DNA from: Paenibacillus sp. Root444D2
GTDB lineage: Bacteria > Bacillota > Bacilli > Paenibacillales > NBRC-103111
DNA length: 64,000 nucleotides
Reading direction: 5' to 3'
NCBI RefSeq assembly: GCF_001426375.1
Contig: NZ_LMEO01000014.1
Location: 17,104 to 81,103 of the forward strand
Shown here: one piece after another, positions 43,822 to 51,454 of the stretch
Layout: each line of letters starts with the position of its first letter
Position numbering within the stretch: the first letter of the stretch is position 1
Program-made: the position numbers and the translations under genes
The notes under the pieces: model-generated
What the model saw: the letters and a program-made list of their open reading frames with translations, nothing else
The model's database searches: none
Told to the model about the DNA's origin: nothing

Positions 43822-46563
43822 ATGATTAAATTTAACTTTAAAAAGTCTCTGGAAAAGAAAATTATTTTATTTGGCATTGTTTTTTCAGTGATATCTATAA
43901 CATTAACTACCTTAACCTGTTATTTGGTCACGAATAAACTTATTTTGTTTCAGTTTGAACGTGTAAATGATATAGCTACAGGTGCAGCGGTAGAGAAGGC
44001 CAATACTTATTTGGGCGAAATCGCCAATATGGTTAGTTTATCTATGAAAAATGAGTATTTTGATAGGATTATCAGTTCAGATGAATCTGACCCTTATGTA
44101 CTCATAAAAGCACAAAAGGACTATGAGGATTTTCTGAAAAATCTGATTCTAAGTAATGATAAAGTGGATTCCGTACTTGTTGTTGATAATAATAGAAATA
44201 TTTTCATCGGGGCTAGTAATTCTGTAGGAAAATCCTATGACAAATACGGAACTGCAGAATTTTATAACCAATTAAAGAAACCTTATCTGCAAAACGCTGA
44301 AAGTCAGTTTTTCCTTGATCGATACAGAGAAGGGTTATATGAAAGGTTAGCTATTATAAGTCCTATAACTGAGCCTTATACCAATGAAATAAAGGCATAT
44401 ATGGTTGTGGTGTTGAGTTCAAAATTCATTGAGGAAATGCAGTTTGCAGGGAATGGCATTTTTATTACGGATCATGCAGGGAATACTGCTGAAGTTTCCT
44501 ACAATCAAGATGCAGGTGAATTGGCTGAACAAAAATTCTCATTTAAAAATTCTTTAAACTATGAAGGGTGGACGATAACCAATACGTTCACTTTTGACAA
44601 GCTTCAAAAATCCATTAATCAGAACCTTAATACCAACATTCTGATCGGAATATTATGCCTGATTTTATCCATTATTGTGCTAGCTATTACAGGCAAAAAA
44701 ATTGTTAAGCCTATTAAAAATATGGAAGTACAGATAAGTTCACTCAATCACAGCTACATTGAAAATAAGCCAATAGCATTGTCTAAGCGGAGATTTAGCT
44801 TCAAATTGACTTTGCTAATTTTGTATTCCTCCATAGTCACTGTTCCAGCTGTATTCATAACAGGCAGCTCTTATATATCCGCCAAGCACACGGTAGAAAG
44901 CAAAGTAGGGTCTGTCTTTGAATATAGTGCTCAAATTCTCTATCAACAGATGGCGTTTGTTTACAATAATTATCGAAGGATGACTATTGAGACTTCCTCT
45001 TTCAATGAGAAGGTTCAAAAGCTTCTGGATGTTAGCAAAACTTCTAATAACGTGGATAAAGAGATTCGGGATGAGATGAATAATATCATTCTTTCCAGAA
45101 ATTTATTTGATAAAGGAATATCGAATATAACCATTTATGACGCAGATCAGCGTCTGGTCTATTCCTCTACCTACGGAAGGCCATTCATGATGCGTCCAGA
45201 TGCCAAATCTGATTTAGATTATGTCAAAGATCATTTTAGCACTTTATTATGGCGAAGCTATACGGATTCACCTTTTAATAAGAAAGGTATACGGATAGGC
45301 ATGCAAATAAGAGGTGTTGCAGATGGCATTGAGGCTGGAAAACTATTAGGGTTTATTTTAGTTGATTTCAATGGGGAAGATATAGAGAAGATGCTAAATG
45401 TGTTTTCTAAGATCAGCTATTTGGATTTATATCTTGTGGACCATTCAGGCAAAGATATTTTCAGCGATATCGGTCGAAGTCAAAAGAAAAGCTTGTTAGA
45501 GGTATTACCGTACAATAAACCTTCCTTAGAACAGAATGAAAGGGTGTCCTTCCGGGAAGGTGGAAATAATTATCTGATGATTTCTAAGTACTTTACTGAA
45601 AATGGGTGGAGTTTAGTTTTCCTTTTAAAGGACTTTAATGAGAATGAATACATCCTTTTTTACAGCATAGTGGTTCTCTTAGGGCTTATCCTACTAAGCT
45701 TTGGGTTCTCCTATGGATTTTCTTCTATGCTTTCATTGAACATATCATCATTGGTTAAAACAGTAAGAAACGTGAAGAGAGGGAACCTGGAGACCCGTTT
45801 TAAGAGCACCACGGAGGATGAAATCTATGAATTAGGTAATAGCTTCAATGAGATGCTTGAGCGTATCAATCTACTCATTGAAGAAAAATATATATCCGAG
45901 GTTAAGATAAAAGATGCTGAACTTAAGGCCAAGGAATATGAATTGAATCTTCTACAGTCACAAATCAACCCTCATTTTCTTTACAACACCTTAAAAACAG
46001 CTCAATATATGGCTTTTGCTAAGGATCCTCGAACAGAGAAGATGATCAAACTGCTTATCGCATTGTTTAAAACCAGCATCACCCGGGGAGAAAAAGTGGT
46101 AAAGGTTAGTGAGGAAATCGCTCATGTGAAAACCTACGCAGATATACAGCAAATGAGGTTTGGGGACAAAATCAAGGTAATCTTCGATGTAAGTGACGAT
46201 ATGTTAGAAACTCCGGTTTTGAAGCTGACCCTGCAGCCGATCGTGGAAAATGCCATTTATCATGGCCTGGAGGTAACGGATCATGGAGGCACCATCGTCA
46301 TAGAGGTTCGAAAGATGGAGGAGAAGTTGAGTATAACAATCAGCGACAATGGTGTAGGAATGACAGAGGATAAATTGAATGAAATCAAGGCGAGGCTTGA
46401 GGGGAAAACAAAAGGAGAAAGTATTGGAATCATCAATGTTCATGAACGAATCAAATTATATTTTGGAGATGATTATGGTATTGAAGTAGATAGTACTGCT
46501 GGAAAAGGTACCAAGGTCATCATCCATTTTCCTCTGTTAGAGCAGCAGGGTTACTTTTTTTGA
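43822..46563 (+). CDS. Double-sensor YesM-like histidine kinase
   Basis: 913 residues, about 300 longer than its relatives in this window. Two sensor modules stand in tandem: TM (about 13-37), extracellular domain, TM (272-296) with IVKPIKNMEVQISSL like a HAMP start, then a new N-terminus-like TM (328-350), second extracellular domain, TM (608-632), true HAMP, QINPHFLYNT (phospho-His 718) and HATPase (ENAIYHG, DNGVGMT, SIGIINVHERI). The terminator hairpin overlaps the stop. It probably integrates two extracellular cues for the downstream transporter. Continuous reading frame, no sign of frameshift. Confidence 0.88.
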   Translation: MIKFNFKKSLEKKIILFGIVFSVISITLTTLTCYLVTNKLILFQFERVNDIATGAAVEKANTYLGEIANMVSLSMKNEYFDRIISSDESDPYVLIKAQKDYEDFLKNLILSNDKVDSVLVVDNNRNIFIGASNSVGKSYDKYGTAEFYNQLKKPYLQNAESQFFLDRYREGLYERLAIISPITEPYTNEIKAYMVVVLSSKFIEEMQFAGNGIFITDHAGNTAEVSYNQDAGELAEQKFSFKNSLNYEGWTITNTFTFDKLQKSINQNLNTNILIGILCLILSIIVLAITGKKIVKPIKNMEVQISSLNHSYIENKPIALSKRRFSFKLTLLILYSSIVTVPAVFITGSSYISAKHTVESKVGSVFEYSAQILYQQMAFVYNNYRRMTIETSSFNEKVQKLLDVSKTSNNVDKEIRDEMNNIILSRNLFDKGISNITIYDADQRLVYSSTYGRPFMMRPDAKSDLDYVKDHFSTLLWRSYTDSPFNKKGIRIGMQIRGVADGIEAGKLLGFILVDFNGEDIEKMLNVFSKISYLDLYLVDHSGKDIFSDIGRSQKKSLLEVLPYNKPSLEQNERVSFREGGNNYLMISKYFTENGWSLVFLLKDFNENEYILFYSIVVLLGLILLSFGFSYGFSSMLSLNISSLVKTVRNVKRGNLETRFKSTTEDEIYELGNSFNEMLERINLLIEEKYISEVKIKDAELKAKEYELNLLQSQINPHFLYNTLKTAQYMAFAKDPRTEKMIKLLIALFKTSITRGEKVVKVSEEIAHVKTYADIQQMRFGDKIKVIFDVSDDMLETPVLKLTLQPIVENAIYHGLEVTDHGGTIVIEVRKMEEKLSITISDNGVGMTEDKLNEIKARLEGKTKGESIGIINVHERIKLYFGDDYGIEVDSTAGKGTKVIIHFPLLEQQGYFF

Positions 46564-46583
46564 GTAGCCCGGCTGCTTTTTTT
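46541..46583 (+). terminator. Terminator overlapping the kinase stop codon
   Basis: AGCAGCAGGGTTACT pairs with AGTAGCCCGGCTGCT (13 of 15, wobble included) around TTTTTTG, then seven T. It includes the last codons of the kinase. Confidence 0.85.
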
Positions 46584-46650
46584 AAAACAAAGCTTGAATC
46601 AGGTTAAGAAAACGTAACAAATGTTAAGTTAGAGTCATACTCATTGCTTT

Positions 46651-46667
46651 TGAAAACGCTTTATAAT
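46651..46667 (+). promoter_or_regulatory. cre-like site overlapping a -10 box
   Basis: TGAAAACGCTTTAT matches 12 of 14 cre positions (consensus TGWAANCGNTNWCA), and TATAAT lies at 46662-46667, about 58 bp before the permease start. No good -35 is seen. Catabolite repression by CcpA is inferred. Confidence 0.45.
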
Positions 46668-46724
46668 TAACACTAGTAGTACTACTGATGGATATCCAAT
46701 ACGAAAATTATAAGGAGAAGAAAC

Positions 46725-47681
46725 ATGGATGCTGAAGTAATAAAAACCTCCGAACTGTTTATTAAGAATAATTCAAAGCCAGGTTTTAATAAAAAACTGA
46801 AACATATTTTAAAATATAAATATATGTATCTCATGCTTATCCCTGTGCTCATATGGTATGCGATCTTCTGTTACGTCCCGATGTATGGAATCACCATGGC
46901 TTTTCAGGACTATACGATGAGCAAAGGATTTTTTCACAGCCCGTTTGTCGGATTGAAACATTTTAAAGAATTATTTGGTGAGGAAGATTTCTGGCGGGCA
47001 TTTTGGAATACCGTTATCATTGCGATTTACCGACTTGTCACACAATTTCCAGTTCCGATCATTATCGCATTGCTTCTAAACGAAGTAAGGCATCTCAAAG
47101 TCCGCAAAACGATTCAAACGATTATCTATTTACCGCATTTTATTTCGTGGGTTATCGTTGCATCCATATTTATCACATTTTTTAGTCCGGAGTCAGGGTT
47201 TCTCGCAGCAATGTCTAATGGCCATGCTGCTGATCTGCTGACAAAACCGGAAATGTTTAGGCCGGTGCTGATTTTAACGGATCTCTGGAAAGAGTCGGGA
47301 TTTGCCACTGTCATCTATATTGCGGCCATGGCAAGCATCAATTCAGAACATTATGAAGCAGCTGTCATAGATGGAGCCGGAAGATGGGCACTTGTTAGGC
47401 ATGTTACAATACCTGGCATTCGTAACGTAATATTTATCATGTTTATCTTAATTATCGGCAGGGTTTTGACGTGGGGATTTGACCAAGTATATAACTTCTA
47501 CAATCCAATGGTCTATTCAACAGGCGACATTCTAGATACCTACATTTACAGAACCTCTATGGGAGGTAACAAATTCAGTTACGCAGCAGCGGCCGGGTTG
47601 CTAAAGTCTGTTATATGCGCAGTTTTACTAATAGTTTCAAACAGGATTGTAAAGGCATTTGGTCAAGAGAGTGTCTACTAA
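46725..47681 (+). CDS. LplB-type sugar ABC permease
   Basis: 318 residues. Features of the LplB/YtcP-partner group: YLMLIPVLIWYAIFCYVPMY at the N-terminus, FVGLKHFKELF, and EAA loop YEAAVIDGAGRWALVRHVTIPG at about 206-227. Six membrane segments. The start is ATG after AAGGAGAAGAAAC. It works with the LplC-type permease 21 bp downstream and the binding protein further on. No ATPase is encoded, as is normal for this class. Confidence 0.92.
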   Translation: MDAEVIKTSELFIKNNSKPGFNKKLKHILKYKYMYLMLIPVLIWYAIFCYVPMYGITMAFQDYTMSKGFFHSPFVGLKHFKELFGEEDFWRAFWNTVIIAIYRLVTQFPVPIIIALLLNEVRHLKVRKTIQTIIYLPHFISWVIVASIFITFFSPESGFLAAMSNGHAADLLTKPEMFRPVLILTDLWKESGFATVIYIAAMASINSEHYEAAVIDGAGRWALVRHVTIPGIRNVIFIMFILIIGRVLTWGFDQVYNFYNPMVYSTGDILDTYIYRTSMGGNKFSYAAAAGLLKSVICAVLLIVSNRIVKAFGQESVY

Positions 47682-47701
47682 CATAGGGAGGAGGTTAAAT
47701 A

Positions 47702-48568
47702 GTGTTTATACAAAAAAGGTTTTCATTGGCTGATACGATCATATATTTAATCCTCGGATTATCAGCTATTCTCATAGTGCTGCCTTTGTGGAGACTCTTG
47801 GTAATATCTTTTTCCACACAAGAAGTATATATGACAGACCCCTATCACCTGATTCCAAAGAGTTTCAGTATTACAGAGTATAAGAGAGCTCTAAGCAGCA
47901 TTGGAGGAATCGTAAAAGCCTTATTAAGATCCGTGGAAATAACGGCACTTGGAACATCAATAAGCATGATCCTCACCAGTTTTGGTGCTTATGCACTATC
48001 CAAAAGGGATCTTCCAGGCAGGGCAATCATATTTCGCTTAATTGTATTTACCATGTTTTTTGGCGGCGGATTGGTTCCATTTTATGTACTGGTCAAAAAT
48101 CTGCATCTCATAGATACGATATGGGCGTTGGTTTTACCTACTGCTATCTCTTCTTATAATCTGATTATTATGAAAAATTATTTTGCCAGTCTTCCGCCAA
48201 GTCTAGAAGAAGCAGCGAAAATTGATGGTTATAATGATATCCAAATCCTGTTTAAAATTATTATTCCTATATCTAAGCCTGTTTTTGCTGCTGTCAGCTT
48301 ATTTTACGGAGTAGCATTATGGAATGACTACTTCTTAGCGATATTATTCATAAATTCAAATGATATGTTTCCGCTTCAGGTGTTATTGCGACAGATGATT
48401 ATTCAGGACTTGGTTACTGCGGAGGTAGGGGTCACGACCACGGGATCGAATATTGAGCAGTTTAAAATGGCTTGCATTTTCATTGGAATGATTCCGGTGC
48501 TTATCATTTATCCAATCATACAGAAATACTTTACCAAAGGAATCATGATGGGTGCAGTAAAGGAATAA
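47702..48568 (+). CDS. LplC/YtcP-type sugar ABC permease
   Basis: 288 residues. GTG start at 47702 after GGAGGAGGTTAAATA. Six membrane segments, FGAYALSKRDLPGR, EEAAKIDGYNDIQILFKIIIP EAA loop at about 176-197 and C-terminal YFTKGIMMGAVKE, all typical of the LplC family for oligosaccharide uptake. Confidence 0.92.
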   Translation: MFIQKRFSLADTIIYLILGLSAILIVLPLWRLLVISFSTQEVYMTDPYHLIPKSFSITEYKRALSSIGGIVKALLRSVEITALGTSISMILTSFGAYALSKRDLPGRAIIFRLIVFTMFFGGGLVPFYVLVKNLHLIDTIWALVLPTAISSYNLIIMKNYFASLPPSLEEAAKIDGYNDIQILFKIIIPISKPVFAAVSLFYGVALWNDYFLAILFINSNDMFPLQVLLRQMIIQDLVTAEVGVTTTGSNIEQFKMACIFIGMIPVLIIYPIIQKYFTKGIMMGAVKE

Positions 48569-48572
48569 TGGA

Positions 48573-48592
48573 AATCCTCCACGTGGTGGATT
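48573..48592 (+). other. Short hairpin between permease and binding-protein genes
   Basis: AATCCTCCAC followed directly by GTGGTGGATT, 9 of 10 complementary. No T-run, so a processing or stability element is more likely than a terminator. Confidence 0.4.
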
Positions 48593-48637
48593 ATATATGG
48601 CATTAACAATCAATAAGTTAAAAGGGAGAGGTAAAAG

Positions 48638-50293
48638 ATGAAAAAACGTAGTTTGATCATTCCTTTGTCTATGTCAGTGCTGCTGGCAGGTACAGTATTA
48701 AGCGGATGTTCACAAAATGGACAGCCAAATGCAACAGAAAGCCCGAAAAATTCGAGTGGACCAGCTGCAACCACCGCGCAAAAACAGAGTGAACCAGTTC
48801 CAATCCGCTGGGTGCGTGCAGCAAATGAGCAGGACCCCACAAAGGATCGTATCCTTCTGGAATTGCAGAAAAGATTGAATATTAAGCTTGAAATTGTAAG
48901 TATTCCCAATGATCAATTTGCAAACAAACTTAACCTCATGATGGCTTCTGGCGAACAATTTGACCTGGCTACGGTCGACCCCGGTAAGACATTAATCGAA
49001 TGGGCCAAGAATGACTTGATTTTGCCTTATGATAATTATTTGAAAAGCGGCAAGTATCCGAACATTAATGCAATCGTGAATTCCGAAGTTTACAAAGGCT
49101 TCAAAATAGATGGAAAATCTTATTTCAAGCCGCTGGGACTTGCTCCCATGCAGTGGGGTTTTATTATCCGTCAAGATTGGTTGGATAATTTAGGCTTAAA
49201 AATGCCGACTACAATCGATGAATTTTATAACGTCGCAAAAGCCTTCAAGGAAAAAGATCCTGATAAGAATGGCAAAGCTGACACCTATGGCGTTTATACG
49301 AGGGCAGGCGGGTATGCGGATCCTTCCATTACTATGCTTAGCCAGTATATAGAAAGAGCATATGCCATAGCAGGCAGGACAGACAATTGGGTAAAACTTC
49401 CAGATGGAAACGTTACACGATTTGAAGCTTCTCAAGCTGGAAAAGATTCGGCTGCTTTCTTTAGAAAGTTAGTAAAAGAAGATCTTATTAACAAGGATTG
49501 GCTTAGCTTAAAACCGGATGGTGCCCAAGGCCCTGAGTCGGATGATTTTGGGGCAGGAAAATACGGTATAGCCGCTACCACTAAGCCTGACACATTTGTA
49601 GATAAGCTTAAGCAACTTAATCCTAATGCTAAGGTTGCCTATCTTCCACCGCTTAATGGTGTGAATGGCGTACCTGCTAACTTAGGTCATTCTGGCGGTT
49701 ACTGGAGAGGGAACGTTATACCGAAGACTGCTAAAAACCCTGAGAAGGTTTTAGAACTAATCGAATATACCCTGACTAAGGAAGGCAGAGAACTAACCGA
49801 GTTCGGAATTAAGGGAATTCACTTCACAGATGTTAAAGAAGAAAACGGCCGCATCGTTTATACACAAAATAAAGCTGAAGCTGATAAAGATTGGGACACT
49901 AAAAAGAATGGTTATCTGTATCCACTGGCATGGGGTGCGATGAATTATTTTGAATATGCTTACATCCCAATCAAGGAAAAGAATTATAACTATGACGAGG
50001 CATTTAAGAACATACAGCCAATGATTACTTCAGAAATGGCAACAGGCGCATTCCCAGATTATTTTGCTACCAACGCTAAGTATACAATGGCTCCACCGTT
50101 AATGAATGTTTTTGATGAGAAAGTTCTTGGAGACCAAGGAAAACTAAGATCAGCGTTCGGAGAAGGTTGGTTGAAGGCAGTCATGGGCGACGACTTTGAA
50201 GGTGCTTGGGCTGAACTTCAGAAAAAGTGGCTGGCAGCAGGCGGTCAAGATGTTATCACCGCTGGACAGGAATACTATAAGAAAAACAAGTAA
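48638..50293 (+). CDS. LipO-type oligosaccharide-binding lipoprotein
   Basis: 551 residues. Lipobox VLSGC (Cys24). A long family-1 solute-binding domain of the LipO/YtcQ type, with IRWVRAANEQDPTKDRILLEL at the start and DPDKNGKADTYGVY (a Ca-binding-like loop) at about 204-217. It is the third part of the LplB-LplC-LipO transporter, with the binding protein placed last and followed by a strong hairpin. Substrate probably a sialylated or acetylated glycan, from the esterase and sialidase next to it. Confidence 0.9.
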   Translation: MKKRSLIIPLSMSVLLAGTVLSGCSQNGQPNATESPKNSSGPAATTAQKQSEPVPIRWVRAANEQDPTKDRILLELQKRLNIKLEIVSIPNDQFANKLNLMMASGEQFDLATVDPGKTLIEWAKNDLILPYDNYLKSGKYPNINAIVNSEVYKGFKIDGKSYFKPLGLAPMQWGFIIRQDWLDNLGLKMPTTIDEFYNVAKAFKEKDPDKNGKADTYGVYTRAGGYADPSITMLSQYIERAYAIAGRTDNWVKLPDGNVTRFEASQAGKDSAAFFRKLVKEDLINKDWLSLKPDGAQGPESDDFGAGKYGIAATTKPDTFVDKLKQLNPNAKVAYLPPLNGVNGVPANLGHSGGYWRGNVIPKTAKNPEKVLELIEYTLTKEGRELTEFGIKGIHFTDVKEENGRIVYTQNKAEADKDWDTKKNGYLYPLAWGAMNYFEYAYIPIKEKNYNYDEAFKNIQPMITSEMATGAFPDYFATNAKYTMAPPLMNVFDEKVLGDQGKLRSAFGEGWLKAVMGDDFEGAWAELQKKWLAAGGQDVITAGQEYYKKNK

Positions 50294-50306
50294 CTTAAAT
50301 TTTAAC

Positions 50307-50338
50307 AGAAGAAGCCAGATGCAGGTCTGGCTTCTTCT
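50307..50338 (+). terminator. Strong hairpin after the binding-protein gene
   Basis: AGAAGAAGCCAGA and TCTGGCTTCTTCT form a perfect 13-bp stem with a 6-nt loop. Only AATTG follows, but the stem end is T-rich. It may attenuate reading into the esterase and sialidase. Confidence 0.75.
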
Positions 50339-50374
50339 AATTGAGCTTCCTATATGTTGAAGGAGATATTATAA

Positions 50375-51454
50375 ATGATTTTTAAAAATGCAGAGTTATT
50401 TAATATAGAAGAAGTTCATGAACTAAAAGAAGAGGGTGTTTATGCATTATCCCGTATTCCGGAAAGAGTTAGGGCCGAGCTTAACGACAAAGCTAAGAGG
50501 GCTGCTTATTTCGGTTGTGGTACAGAAATAAGATTCAATATTGAAGATGAATTTGTAAAACTTGTATTAAAGAGGGCACCGAAGGAAGGGGCAGTACTTG
50601 ATACAGGAATTGTAGAAATATATTTTGGAAGTTTCCAAGCTTCTTGGGAATATAGCCCCAGAATATTAACAACTGAAGCAATTACGGAGATTATTATCAA
50701 AAAGCCTAAACATATAAAAATTTTAGAAAGGCTTACCGAGGAACGTGGACTTCCCTTTGATCCAAACCTAGTAAGAGTGATTTTGCCTTATGATTGGAAA
50801 AACTACCTCATAGATATTGAAGGGAATTGTGCGCCTCCAAGGGCTGAGCAGGTTCCAAATCAAAGATATTTGGCTTATGGTTCTTCTATTACTCACGGAA
50901 GTTCAACTGTTGGACCTAATGCATCTTATGCCATGAGAACTGCAGAACTTTTAGAAGCTGATTTAATCAATTTAGGATTTGCCGGAGGCGCTTATATGGA
51001 AGCAGCAATGGCAGATTATATTGCAGCAAGAAGTGATTGGGATTTTGCAACTTTAGAGATGGGGATAAATGTAATTGAACAATGGAGTGTCGAGCAGTTT
51101 GCAGATATAATTGACTATTTTATTTCCAAAATAGCTTTAGCAAATAAGGACAAATGGATATTCTGCATGGATTTATTTACCTGTTATCTTGATTTTGAAA
51201 ATAGCGATAAAATCATAAAGTTTAGAGAAATTGTTAAAGAAAAAGTTGCGAAACAAAAGCTGCCGAAACTTGTTCATCTATCTGGTACCGACTTGCTTAA
51301 ATCTGTAACAGGACTGACAATCGACCTGACACATCCCTCAGCCTTAGGTATGGAGGAAATAGCTAGGAAGCTGAGCTATGAAATAAGTAGATACAGCAGG
51401 AATTTTAACCACTCAATAAAATCAGGATCGAAGAGAGCTTATGAGAATGATTAA
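50375..51454 (+). CDS. SGNH/GDSL hydrolase, candidate sialate O-acetylesterase
   Basis: 359 residues, no signal peptide. The N-terminal ~150 residues look like a beta-sandwich (SiaE/CE2-like N domain). The C-terminal SGNH domain has block I YGSSITHG (Ser171), block II Gly in NLGFAGG, block III MGIN (N232) and block V DLTH (D317, H320). The catalytic block has S in place of the second Asp of GDS. Upstream of a sialidase and in a sialic-acid-like locus, removal of O-acetyl groups from sialic acids is a reasonable but unproven role. Its end overlaps the sialidase start. AT-rich codon use. Confidence 0.85.
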   Translation: MIFKNAELFNIEEVHELKEEGVYALSRIPERVRAELNDKAKRAAYFGCGTEIRFNIEDEFVKLVLKRAPKEGAVLDTGIVEIYFGSFQASWEYSPRILTTEAITEIIIKKPKHIKILERLTEERGLPFDPNLVRVILPYDWKNYLIDIEGNCAPPRAEQVPNQRYLAYGSSITHGSSTVGPNASYAMRTAELLEADLINLGFAGGAYMEAAMADYIAARSDWDFATLEMGINVIEQWSVEQFADIIDYFISKIALANKDKWIFCMDLFTCYLDFENSDKIIKFREIVKEKVAKQKLPKLVHLSGTDLLKSVTGLTIDLTHPSALGMEEIARKLSYEISRYSRNFNHSIKSGSKRAYEND

